Source: an uncultured Bacteroidales bacterium (GTDB taxonomy: Bacteria > Bacteroidota > Bacteroidia > Bacteroidales > UBA932). From it: a DNA stretch of 64,000 bases. Position 1 is the stretch's first letter. Every line of letters starts with the position of its first letter. Made by a program: the position numbers and the translations under genes. Shown in pieces: positions 1 to 8,951 of the stretch. The stretch lies in contig CALVDR010000004.1 in the NCBI GenBank assembly GCA_944326365.1, forward strand, positions 1-64,000, in the 5' to 3' direction. The notes beneath the pieces were generated by a model. The model was not told where the DNA came from. It worked only from the letters and a program-made list of their open reading frames with translations, and made no database searches.

Positions 1-96
1 AGTTCGATCGGAAAAATTACAGGGACAGTCTGCCGATTGACTCATAATGACGGAATTTAACGACAGTCCCTATATTATCGATTCTTTATAAGTCCG

Positions 97-3000
97 ATGA
101 AGATCATATCGTTTATAGATGCAGAGGTGGAGCCCAGACACGGGCGAGTTCTGGATATAGGCTGTTTCAGGTCCGATGGCAGAGAGTATCATGGTCGGTC
201 AATACAAAATTTTGCGAACTTTCTGAATGGTACTGATTATTTGTGTGGACATAATATTATCAAGCATGATTTAAAATATCTTGAGTCAATATTCCCGGCT
301 ATCAGCATGATGAAAGACAGGACGATAGATACATTGTATTGGTCTCCTCTTCTTTTTCCCAGAAGACCGTATCATGCTCTTCTGAAAGATGATAAGCTGC
401 AGACTGATGAATTAAACAATCCTCTTAATGATGCGAAAAAGGCATGTGATTTATTTAATGACGAAGTCACTGCTTTTCTGAAACTGGATGAGAGTCTGAA
501 AGAGATTTATTTCAATCTGCTTGGTCCTGTTCCTGAATTCAAGGCTTTTTTCAAGATTATGGATTATTCAGGAGTCCGGAAATTAAACGGCAATTTTATT
601 TCCAAGCTTTTTCAGCCAAGCAAACCTGTCAAAGAAATTGAGCGTCAGATAAAAGAATATCTGGATGGTAAGATTTGCACAAATGTTAATCTGGAGAAAT
701 ACATATTGCCAGAGCCAGTGGCCCTTTCATATGCAATCTCCATAATTGATACAATGGCGGCTGATAACATGGAACGGTCACTGACTCCTTCATGGGTGTT
801 GAGAAATTTTCCGATGGTGGAACAGATTGTCTTCAAACTCAGATCATCCCCATGCCTTCAAGGCTGCCCGTATTGCAACTCAGCTTCAGACATTCATTCC
901 GGATTGAAAAGATGGTTCGGTTTCAGTTCATTCAGGACATATGGCGGTGACCCGCTTCAGGAAAAAGCGGTAAAGGCAGCTATAGAAAACAAATCATTGC
1001 TGGCAGTGTTTCCGACAGGAGGAGGCAAGTCTTTGACTTTTCAATTGCCAGCTCTTATGGCCGGAGAAAATGCTTCATCCCTGACTGTGGTAATATCTCC
1101 TCTACAGTCTTTAATGAAAGATCAAGTTGATAATTTGGAAAACAAAGGTATTATAGAAGCTGTGACTGTCAACGGCTTGCTGGATCCGATTGAACGTGCC
1201 AAAGCATTTGAACGGATAGAGAATGGTTCTGCTTCCATTTTGTATGTTTCTCCAGAGGCGTTGCGGTCAGTTTCAATTGAAAGAATCTTGCTAAAAAGGA
1301 GTATCGCCAGATTTGTGATAGATGAAGCTCACTGTTTTTCATCATGGGGACAAGATTTCCGGGTGGATTATCTTTATATCGCAGATTTCATCAAATCGAT
1401 ACAGGAAAAGAAGAATTTGCATGAGTGTATTCCTGTATCCTGCTTTACTGCTACGGCCAAGCCACAGGTTATTGAAGATATTAAGTTATATTTCAAGAGT
1501 CATTTATATGTTGATCTCGAGCTTTTTACCACTGTAGTATCGCGTCCTAATCTTCATTATACCGTATTGCCGAAGGCTAATGATAAAGAAAAATATCATG
1601 CTCTCAGAAGATTACTGGAAGAGAGTGATTGTCCTGCGATAGTGTATGTGATCAGAACAAAAAAAGCTGAAGAAATAGCTGAGCATTTGAGGCAGGATGG
1701 CTTTCTTGCATGTGCATATCACGGCAAAATGAGTACAGATACGAAAATTGCAAACCAGAATTCATTTATGAATGGGGATGTTCGGATAATGGTGGCTACT
1801 TCGGCATTCGGAATGGGAGTTGACAAGAGTGATGTAGGTCTGGTAATTCATTTTGAAATTTCAGATTCGCTAGAAAATTATGTGCAAGAGGCCGGACGAG
1901 CTGGTAGGGATCAAAATATAGAGGCAGACTGTTATGTACTTTTCAATGAAGAAGACCTATCCAAACATTTTCTCCTCCTCAATCAGACGAAAATGACAAT
2001 AAAGGAGATCCGGCAAGTCTGGAAAGCTATTAAGGATTTGACACGATTCCGTTCCAGAATTTCTAACTCTGCTCTGGAAATAGCGCGACAGGCCGGGTGG
2101 GATGACGGTGTTTCAGACATTGAAACCAGAGTGAGGACTGCATTGGCGTCACTTGAACAGTCCGGCTACTTGAAACGTGGCCAGAATGTGCCGAGGATCT
2201 TTGCTACGGGCATTCTTGCCAGAACAGCACAGGAGGCGATAGATAAGATAGAAAATTCTTCAAGATTTGATGAAGGCCAGGACAGAGTGTGCGCAATCAG
2301 AATAATAAAGATGCTGGTGGCCAGCCGAAGCCGTAAAGGATCATCGCTTGATGAGGCTGAGTCAAGAGTGGACTATATAAGTGACTTGTTGGGAATCCCG
2401 AAGAAAGAGACGGTTCATGTCATCAATCTACTTAGGGAAGAAAAAGTATTAGCCGATTCAAAGGATATCACAGCATACCTTCCTAAAGGAGAAAATATAA
2501 AAAAACCAATAGCTGCAGTAAATTCTTTTGCTGCTATTGAAAATTTTCTGACCAGTCAAATGGAAGATTGTAACATAATCAGGTGGGACTATAAACGGCT
2601 TAATGAAGCAGCGATGTCTGCAGGAGTGAAGGGGGTGGAAGAAAGAAATGTCAAGACGATATTGAATATATGGGCCGTAAATGGCTGGATAAAGAAAAAA
2701 TCCAATTACGGTTTCAGAAATCAGGTGGAAGTCAGGAATATACTCAAGCTAACCGCGATTAAAGCAAAAATACAGGAACGACAAAAACTGGCGCTTTTCA
2801 TAGTGGAATATATTTATGGACTTGCATCTGAAATTTCTGTATCCGCTGACACAGACTATGTGCAGTTTTCAATCATGGAATTGAAGGATGCATATGTTAA
2901 TTCCATTCTCGATTCATATAGAGATATTTCTGCTGAGGATGTGGAGGATGCTTTGTTTTATTTGTCAAGAATAGGTGCGGTTAAGATAGAAGGTGGTTTC

Positions 3001-4974
3001 ATGGTCATATATAACACAATGACTATTGAAAGACTTGAGATGGACAATAAAAGGCAATACAAAATAGCAGACTATGAGCGGCTTGGAAAATTCTATGAAA
3101 ACAAGATACAGCAGATTCATATTGTAGGCGAATATGCCAGGAAAATGATAGATGATTATAAGGATGCTCTACAGTTTGTAGAAGATTATTTTCAGATGGG
3201 ATATCAGTTTTTTCTGGCCAAATATTTTAAAAGTAGGCAAAAAGAAATTTCTGTAAATATTACGCCTGTAAAATTCAGGCAGATTTTCGGGGAACTTTCT
3301 CCTTCTCAGTTAAAAATTATCAATGATAAAGATGCAAAATATATAGTAGTCGTGGCAGGTCCCGGAAGTGGAAAAACTCGTGTGCTGGTACATAAACTGG
3401 CATCATTGATGATGTTGGAGGATATTCGGCATGAACAGCTTTTGATGTTGACTTTTTCACGGGCAGCTGCCAATGAGTTCAGAACCCGGCTTTATGACTT
3501 GATAGGCAATGCTGCTGCTTTTGTCGAAATCAAGACATTCCATTCATATTGCTTTGATTTGCTGGGGAGGGTCGGTAATGTTGAGAAATCTGACGATATT
3601 GTCAGGAAGGCGGTTTCTAAAATCAATGCAAGAGAAGTGGATGTCTGCAGAATTACAAAGGCCGTTCTGGTGATAGATGAAGCTCAGGATATGGATTCTG
3701 ATGAATTTGAGCTGGTGAAAACCTTGATGAAGAACAATGAGGATATGCGTGTTATTGCCGTAGGCGATGATGACCAGAATATTTATGAATTCAGGGGGTC
3801 AAGTTCGAAATATATGAAGGAGATTCTATCAATGCCGGGTGCTGTGAAATATGAGCTCCTTGAAAATTATCGCAGCAGACCAAATTTGGTGGAGTTTTCC
3901 GACCTTTTTGCTCATTTTATAACTTCCAGAATGAAAGATACCTCCATTGTTCCTAAACGGGATGGAAAAGGGGAATTGAAGATAGTGAAATATAGTAGCC
4001 GGAATCTTGAAATCCCGTTGGTTCATAGCATTATGTCAATGAAGTTAACCGGAACAGTAGCTGTGCTTACTACGACAAATATGGAAGCCTTGACTATTGT
4101 CGGCTTATTGCAGAAAAATGGCTTGCCGTCAAGTCTTGTACAGTCTAACGATGGTTTCAGCCTGTCGAGGCTGGCTGAAATTGATTATTTTATGTATGTT
4201 GCAGGATTCAAAAATGATTCCCATATTATAGATGACGATGACTGGATTCGGGCTAAGAGGATGATGTTTGATAGATATGCAGGAAGTGACAAACTTTATT
4301 TATGTGACAATCTATTTCGTGCATTTGAATCAGCGAATCGGAAATTCAAATATAAGTCTGACTTTGAAATATTTTTAGAAGAGTCAGGACTTGAAGATTT
4401 CAGCATAGCAGATACTTCTGCTATTCATGTATCTACCATACATAAGGTGAAAGGAAAAGAGTTCGATAATGTGTTTCTGCTTTTGGATAATTTCTCTCCT
4501 ACCTCTGATGCATCTCTGCGTCAGTTGTATGTGGCGATAACCAGGGCTAAGGAAAACCTGTATATTCATCTCAACGGGACATTTTTGGATACTATCATAG
4601 CTGAAGGAATTGAAAGTGTATTTGATGGGACAATTTATGGACGTCCGGGATCGGTTTCTTTAAATGCATCAATGAAGGATGTGTGGCTGGATGATTTTGT
4701 ATTTAGGCAGAATCCGGTGTCTAATCTGAGAAGCGGAGGTGAGTTGTACGTAAAAGACGGGAAAATTTGTGATAAAAACGGAAAGGAAGTTGTCAAACTT
4801 TCAAGCGCCATGTCGGATAAGGTCAATAGTCTGCTTGCTCAAGGTTATATCATGTCTGGAGCTGAGGTAAATTTCATTGTGAAGTGGTGGATGAAGAGTT
4901 TGAAAAAAGATATTCTGGTCCTGTTGCCGATCTTGCATTTTTCATTGCAGGACAGTAATGATCCGATCTTATAG
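97..4974 (+). CDS. Giant RecQ-UvrD fusion helicase with exonuclease-like N-terminus
   Basis: A 1625-residue protein that appears to join three DNA-processing modules. Residues 1-80 resemble a DEDD-type 3'-5' exonuclease: an FIDAE start and GHNIIKHD further on, like motifs ExoI and ExoII. A Cys cluster (CLQGCPYC, about residue 252) precedes a complete RecQ helicase core: Walker A TGGGKS near 307, DEAH near 409, GMGVDKSD and the motif VI EAGRAGRD near 598. A long middle region without recognisable motifs follows. The C-terminal third is a UvrD/Rep superfamily 1 helicase: Walker A GPGSGKT near 1088, DEAQD near 1193, GDDDQNIYEFRG, ENYRSRP and VAITRAKE near 1477. All ATPase motifs look intact, so both motors may work. 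RecQ proteins are normally 600-700 residues, so this is a fusion. Long RecQ-annotated proteins are known in Bacteroidetes; role in repair is inferred. No clear promoter was seen in the 96 bases before it. Confidence 0.85.
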   Translation: MKIISFIDAEVEPRHGRVLDIGCFRSDGREYHGRSIQNFANFLNGTDYLCGHNIIKHDLKYLESIFPAISMMKDRTIDTLYWSPLLFPRRPYHALLKDDKLQTDELNNPLNDAKKACDLFNDEVTAFLKLDESLKEIYFNLLGPVPEFKAFFKIMDYSGVRKLNGNFISKLFQPSKPVKEIERQIKEYLDGKICTNVNLEKYILPEPVALSYAISIIDTMAADNMERSLTPSWVLRNFPMVEQIVFKLRSSPCLQGCPYCNSASDIHSGLKRWFGFSSFRTYGGDPLQEKAVKAAIENKSLLAVFPTGGGKSLTFQLPALMAGENASSLTVVISPLQSLMKDQVDNLENKGIIEAVTVNGLLDPIERAKAFERIENGSASILYVSPEALRSVSIERILLKRSIARFVIDEAHCFSSWGQDFRVDYLYIADFIKSIQEKKNLHECIPVSCFTATAKPQVIEDIKLYFKSHLYVDLELFTTVVSRPNLHYTVLPKANDKEKYHALRRLLEESDCPAIVYVIRTKKAEEIAEHLRQDGFLACAYHGKMSTDTKIANQNSFMNGDVRIMVATSAFGMGVDKSDVGLVIHFEISDSLENYVQEAGRAGRDQNIEADCYVLFNEEDLSKHFLLLNQTKMTIKEIRQVWKAIKDLTRFRSRISNSALEIARQAGWDDGVSDIETRVRTALASLEQSGYLKRGQNVPRIFATGILARTAQEAIDKIENSSRFDEGQDRVCAIRIIKMLVASRSRKGSSLDEAESRVDYISDLLGIPKKETVHVINLLREEKVLADSKDITAYLPKGENIKKPIAAVNSFAAIENFLTSQMEDCNIIRWDYKRLNEAAMSAGVKGVEERNVKTILNIWAVNGWIKKKSNYGFRNQVEVRNILKLTAIKAKIQERQKLALFIVEYIYGLASEISVSADTDYVQFSIMELKDAYVNSILDSYRDISAEDVEDALFYLSRIGAVKIEGGFMVIYNTMTIERLEMDNKRQYKIADYERLGKFYENKIQQIHIVGEYARKMIDDYKDALQFVEDYFQMGYQFFLAKYFKSRQKEISVNITPVKFRQIFGELSPSQLKIINDKDAKYIVVVAGPGSGKTRVLVHKLASLMMLEDIRHEQLLMLTFSRAAANEFRTRLYDLIGNAAAFVEIKTFHSYCFDLLGRVGNVEKSDDIVRKAVSKINAREVDVCRITKAVLVIDEAQDMDSDEFELVKTLMKNNEDMRVIAVGDDDQNIYEFRGSSSKYMKEILSMPGAVKYELLENYRSRPNLVEFSDLFAHFITSRMKDTSIVPKRDGKGELKIVKYSSRNLEIPLVHSIMSMKLTGTVAVLTTTNMEALTIVGLLQKNGLPSSLVQSNDGFSLSRLAEIDYFMYVAGFKNDSHIIDDDDWIRAKRMMFDRYAGSDKLYLCDNLFRAFESANRKFKYKSDFEIFLEESGLEDFSIADTSAIHVSTIHKVKGKEFDNVFLLLDNFSPTSDASLRQLYVAITRAKENLYIHLNGTFLDTIIAEGIESVFDGTIYGRPGSVSLNASMKDVWLDDFVFRQNPVSNLRSGGELYVKDGKICDKNGKEVVKLSSAMSDKVNSLLAQGYIMSGAEVNFIVKWWMKSLKKDILVLLPILHFSLQDSNDPIL

Positions 4975-5049
4975 GACTGTTGATAACAAATGAGGGATAA
5001 TAATATTTCGTATATTTGAAATCAGTTGAACTTGAAAATCAGAAAGAGT

Positions 5050-5502
5050 ATGCTGAAAGAAGGAGACATGATACCGGAGTTCCAGGTACGGGACCAGGAC
5101 GGGAACACAGTGACACAAAAGGATTTCGAAGGGAAGAGAATAGTGCTTTATTTCTATCCGAAAGACAGTACTCCGGGATGTACGGCCGAGGCCTGTAACC
5201 TGAGAGACAATTATGCTGCACTTCGTGCGGCTGGCTATGAGATCTACGGAGTGAGCAAGGACAGTACTGCATCCCACGGCAGGTTCATAGAGAAGAACGC
5301 TCTGCCCTTCACACTCCTCTCGGACCCGTCCACGGAGATGCTTCAGGCATTCGGGGCATGGGGCGAAAAGAAACTTTATGGAAAGGTCAGCATGGGGACG
5401 CTGAGGAAGACTTTCATCATCGCTGCCGACGGCACTATAGAGCGTATCATAGACAAGGTCGACACGAAAAACCACACGGAGCAGATTCTGGGTGTGCAAT
5501 AA
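5050..5502 (+). CDS. bcp: Thioredoxin-dependent peroxiredoxin (Bcp/PrxQ type)
   Basis: A 150-residue cytoplasmic peroxidase that reduces H2O2 and organic hydroperoxides at the expense of thioredoxin. The peroxidatic Cys44 lies in STPGCTAEAC, with the resolving Cys49 five residues later, the arrangement of atypical 2-Cys PrxQ proteins. The YFYPKDSTPGCT and ITDGTIE-like segments and the length fit Bcp. I use the ATG at 5050 because the protein then begins MLKEGD, as in the family; an in-frame TTG at 5026 adds eight poorly conserved residues. It is transcribed in the same direction as the helicase 75 bp upstream. Its last 56 bases overlap, antisense, the end of the permease gene on the other strand. 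Confidence 0.93.
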   Translation: MLKEGDMIPEFQVRDQDGNTVTQKDFEGKRIVLYFYPKDSTPGCTAEACNLRDNYAALRAAGYEIYGVSKDSTASHGRFIEKNALPFTLLSDPSTEMLQAFGAWGEKKLYGKVSMGTLRKTFIIAADGTIERIIDKVDTKNHTEQILGVQ

Positions 5503-6682
5503 TCCTGTTTTCGAAGAATACTGCCACGCATGACAGGATATAGTAGACTATGATCTGTATGGTGAGAGCCGTTATCTGCGGTTCTGCCATGGCCAGCCCG
5601 GCCCCGGCTGTGTTCATGTTCATGAATGCGCGGACGGCGAAAGTCGACGGGAAAATGTATGAAAACCATCTCCAGAAAGCCGGGAAACTGCTTTCCGGCC
5701 AGGAGAATCCGGTCAGGAACAGGCAGACGACCGACATCAGCAGGAATATCACGAACACTGTCTCCCTGTGCCTGATGAACGTGCTGAAAGTGAAGCTGAA
5801 CACGACGCACGCAGACACGAAGAATATCAGCAGCACCAGAATATCCCCGAAAGGACAGTTCTGGGGCAGGCCGATCATACGTGGAGCCAGGACAGCCACA
5901 TAGATGCCGATACCCATGTACAGAAGCCAGTAAGCGGCCCCTCTTCCCAGCACAGTCCTCGAAATCCCCCGGCCCTGAAGCCTGTCCGGCATGACAGCGA
6001 AACTGCGGTGCTCTTCCCTCATGGTCCCGGACAGCATCGACACCCCGAAATACATCGTCTGCTGGATGATGACCAGCAGCACGGCCGACAGGAAAAACAC
6101 GCTGTATGACATCGCCCTGTTGTAAGGCATGGTATCCACGTACCGTATGGGATGGATCAGTCTGTCAGCCATACTCCCCATACCTGCATCAGAAAGCCTG
6201 GCCTCCTGTATGCCGTGCATCTCGTCCAGCATCACCATATTCACCGCCATAGTCAGATTCTTGTAATATATGAAACTGCTCATGTCTGCATAGACAGATA
6301 CTCCTGCCTGCTGTCCGGAAGCGAGACGTTCTTCGAAATCAGACGGGATCAGGACGATCCCGTGCACCTCTCTCTGCTGCATAAGTCTTTCAGCTTCAGC
6401 CATGTTTGCGCAGGAACGACTGACGTTCACTTCCCGTGTCGCGTCCAGCTTTCTCAGAAACTTCCTGCCGGTCCGGCTTCCGGACTCGTCCACTACGGCC
6501 ACCGGCATGTCATCCAGCGTCCCGTTCGAGTAAATGATTCCGTACAGCGCCGGATATGCCAGCCCTGCCAGAAAAAATATGATCAGGACACCGCTGTCAC
6601 TGAAAATATGTTTTAATTCCCGGACGAAAATGGCGTACCAGTCGGAAAGCCATTGTCCTATATATGTCAGAATCCTTATCAT
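5447..6682 (-). CDS. ABC-2 type transporter permease (second of pair)
   Basis: A 411-residue inner-membrane protein. It has an N-terminal membrane segment (about residues 25-45), a periplasmic domain of about 150 residues, then five or so hydrophobic segments (about 190-395), the layout of ABC2_membrane_3/YhhJ-like permeases. It is the last gene of an operon reading TolC, HlyD, permease, permease on this strand, so it probably forms a heterodimer with the 6740-7909 product and exports a drug-like or lipid substrate. No ATP-binding subunit is encoded nearby. The ATG at 6682 is preferred over an upstream TTG at 6706. The final 20 or so residues after the last membrane segment are Cys/Pro-rich and overlap the bcp gene, so the tail may be a recent extension. 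Confidence 0.85.
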   Translation of the reverse strand: MIRILTYIGQWLSDWYAIFVRELKHIFSDSGVLIIFFLAGLAYPALYGIIYSNGTLDDMPVAVVDESGSRTGRKFLRKLDATREVNVSRSCANMAEAERLMQQREVHGIVLIPSDFEERLASGQQAGVSVYADMSSFIYYKNLTMAVNMVMLDEMHGIQEARLSDAGMGSMADRLIHPIRYVDTMPYNRAMSYSVFFLSAVLLVIIQQTMYFGVSMLSGTMREEHRSFAVMPDRLQGRGISRTVLGRGAAYWLLYMGIGIYVAVLAPRMIGLPQNCPFGDILVLLIFFVSACVVFSFTFSTFIRHRETVFVIFLLMSVVCLFLTGFSWPESSFPAFWRWFSYIFPSTFAVRAFMNMNTAGAGLAMAEPQITALTIQIIVYYILSCVAVFFENRIIAHPESAPCGFSCRPCL

Positions 6683-6694
6683 CTCACATTGTGA

Positions 6695-6724
6695 GGGGTG
6701 GCTCAAAAGTTTTTACTCCACCCC
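6695..6724. other. Inverted repeat between the two permease genes
   Basis: GGGGTGG at 6695-6701 is complementary to CCACCCC at 6718-6724, with a 16-base loop. It sits in the short gap between the two permease genes. It could modulate read-through or RNA stability; no U-run follows it on the minus strand, so it is not a standard terminator. Confidence 0.4.
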
Positions 6725-6739
6725 ATATTTATAAGTTTA

Positions 6740-7909
6740 CTATTTGCGTGGAAAATTCAGGTCAATGTATGCTTTCTGCAGCCGTCTGTAGACAAGGGGC
6801 GGAAGCGCCAGGAAACACATCAAGGCTATGACCTGAGTGTACCAGCCCTCAAAACCGCTTCCGAAAATGCCTTCCTGCACGTACATCAGATAGAAATGCC
6901 GGAGCGGGAAAGCTGTGGCCAGACCTTGTATGTATGGCGGCATGGCTTCGACAGGCAGAGAGAACCCCGCCAGCGAGAATGCCAGCATGCTGTAAAGGGC
7001 AGAAATGCTTATGGATAGTCTCAGAACCGGCAATGTACCGACGATGAAGAATGCTACGGCCTCGCTCGCAAGTACGAGCAGGAAGGTGCCCAGGAACATG
7101 TTCCAGATGCTTCCGGCCATGGGAAACCCCATCCGGTCGTAGAGAATGAGATCGCAGATGATTCCCATCATGGTGAAAAGCACCGTGTAAGGTATCAGCT
7201 TCCCAAGCATGGCGGCCGTCATCGATCCTCCGGCCTTTTCCAGCAGATGCCGGGATGTCCCGTGCTTGAGTTCAGAACCTATGGCATAGACAGTCACCAG
7301 TATGATGATGGTCTCCAGTACGCCGGGAATCAGAGCGTTGCACAGGAAAGCCCTGTAGTCGGCGGCGGGATTCCCTATATTGTGTGCATCGATGACGATC
7401 GGCTGTATCTGTGCCATGATGGCGTTGTCATCCATGCCCTTGGCCCTGAAAACTTCGCGCTGTACCGCCCCGGAAGACAGGTTCGCCAATGTCAGAAGTT
7501 CCTTGTACGAAAGCGCTCCACCCACGAAGTACAGAGTGTTCACATACATCGTCAGTTCCGGCTGCCTGTTCGCCAGGACTTCGCTGTAGAAACCTTCCGG
7601 AATCACGCAAAAAGACGAGATTTTTCCGGTCTGCAATGCCTTCCTGGCTTCACTGTATGAACTGAAGCCGACTGTTTTCCCGATACGGGTAGCGTCCAGC
7701 TGCCTGATGAAATTCCTTGACAGAGAAGATTCGTCCAGATCCACCACTCCTACCGGCAGGTCCTGTGGGATTCTGTCCCGGAGCAATGTCAGGAAGAATA
7801 TCATGCAGAATGTCATCACCCCGACCGAAGCCAGCAGGTATACAGGCCGCTGTCTCATCAGTCTCAGTTCCCGGCGCATCACAGCCGTTATGTTATGCAG
7901 AAACTTCAT
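6740..7909 (-). CDS. ABC-2 type transporter permease (first of pair)
   Basis: A 389-residue inner-membrane protein homologous to its downstream neighbour: a membrane anchor near residues 20-42, a periplasmic domain containing DLPVGVVDLDESSLSR (a typical ABC2_membrane_3 segment) and a C-terminal bundle of hydrophobic helices from about residue 190. The start codon lies 15 bp after the HlyD gene stop, showing an operon. With the adaptor and TolC it should form a tripartite exporter across both membranes. The ATPase component is absent from the operon, so either an unlinked ATPase serves it or it works differently. Confidence 0.87.
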   Translation of the reverse strand: MKFLHNITAVMRRELRLMRQRPVYLLASVGVMTFCMIFFLTLLRDRIPQDLPVGVVDLDESSLSRNFIRQLDATRIGKTVGFSSYSEARKALQTGKISSFCVIPEGFYSEVLANRQPELTMYVNTLYFVGGALSYKELLTLANLSSGAVQREVFRAKGMDDNAIMAQIQPIVIDAHNIGNPAADYRAFLCNALIPGVLETIIILVTVYAIGSELKHGTSRHLLEKAGGSMTAAMLGKLIPYTVLFTMMGIICDLILYDRMGFPMAGSIWNMFLGTFLLVLASEAVAFFIVGTLPVLRLSISISALYSMLAFSLAGFSLPVEAMPPYIQGLATAFPLRHFYLMYVQEGIFGSGFEGWYTQVIALMCFLALPPLVYRRLQKAYIDLNFPRK

Positions 7910-7924
7910 AATGCCGACATCTTG

Positions 7925-8914
7925 TCATTCCACTACTATGGCTGTCATCCCCGGCAGCAGCCCATCTATGTGCCTGACAGGGACTGTCCTCACTTCGAAA
8001 GTCTTCGCATCGTACTTCCCTGTGTCCAGAGTCGCCCGCCATGTGGCATATGATTCCATCACGTGCATGTAGCTGACCACGGTGGTATACACGGCGTCAC
8101 CGAGAGCCGGAACTTTCACCCTGATTTCATCCCCTGGCTGAAGACCGTGCAGCATGTCTTCCCTGATGCTGAATGTGAACCAGGCATCGTCCAGGTCCGT
8201 GACGGCCATCACAGGAGCCCCCTGTCCCACAAGCTCTCCCTGCTTCGGAAACCTTGCCGATATGATACCGTCTGCAGGGGCAGTCAGATAAAGTTCCCCG
8301 AGATACGACTCGACTTCAGCCAAAGTGGCTGCCGCCTGGTCCACGAGTGCCTCCACAGTCTCGATATCTTCTTTCCTCGCGCCTTTCACTGCCATGTCGT
8401 ATTGCGATCTGGCAGCCGCACTTGTCGCTTTTGCCGCCTTGTATTGTGCCTGCACCTCGTCGAATTTCTGTGCGCTCACCACCTCCTGTTCATACAGCCG
8501 GGCTGTCCTTTCGAACGACTTCTTCATCACTTCCTCGCCGGCCAGCGCCTTCTGCCACATCTCGTATGCAGCTGCTATCTGTTCCTGCCTTGCACCTTTC
8601 AGCGCCTTGTCCTTCTGTGCCTCCGCAGCCGACTTCACCGCCATGGCCTGGGCCATCTTCGCCTGCACTTCAGGACTCTCAATCTTCACGAGAGTGTCAC
8701 CCTTGTGCACGAAATCGCCTTCGCCGGCATAAAACTTTTCCACACGGCCCGGAACCTTTCCAGAAACCCTGTATTCGGCCGCTTCCGCCTGTCCTTGCAG
8801 GACAATGGGGTCAGGTTCCGACACTATGTACCCGACCAGCGCCACTGCAGCCACGATAGCCACCAATGCTGCGATTCCTATAAGCAGATTATAACTCTTC
8901 TTTTTTCTATCCAT
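7925..8914 (-). CDS. HlyD/EmrA-family periplasmic adaptor protein
   Basis: A 329-residue membrane fusion protein. A single N-terminal membrane helix (about residues 9-29) anchors it in the inner membrane. A split biotinyl-lipoyl domain (VEKFYAGEGDFVHKGDTLVKIESPEV region and its partner near 215) flanks a long, Ala/Lys/Glu-rich coiled-coil hairpin (about residues 85-200). A beta-barrel domain follows. It links the ABC-2 permeases to the TolC channel. Closest in style to YbhG/EmrA-type adaptors. It lies between tolC-like (37 bp upstream) and the permease genes, all on the minus strand. Confidence 0.9.
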   Translation of the reverse strand: MDRKKKSYNLLIGIAALVAIVAAVALVGYIVSEPDPIVLQGQAEAAEYRVSGKVPGRVEKFYAGEGDFVHKGDTLVKIESPEVQAKMAQAMAVKSAAEAQKDKALKGARQEQIAAAYEMWQKALAGEEVMKKSFERTARLYEQEVVSAQKFDEVQAQYKAAKATSAAARSQYDMAVKGARKEDIETVEALVDQAAATLAEVESYLGELYLTAPADGIISARFPKQGELVGQGAPVMAVTDLDDAWFTFSIREDMLHGLQPGDEIRVKVPALGDAVYTTVVSYMHVMESYATWRATLDTGKYDAKTFEVRTVPVRHIDGLLPGMTAIVVE

Positions 8915-8951
8915 ATCAATATCTCCTTAATGTCAGTTCTGGAAATTAACG

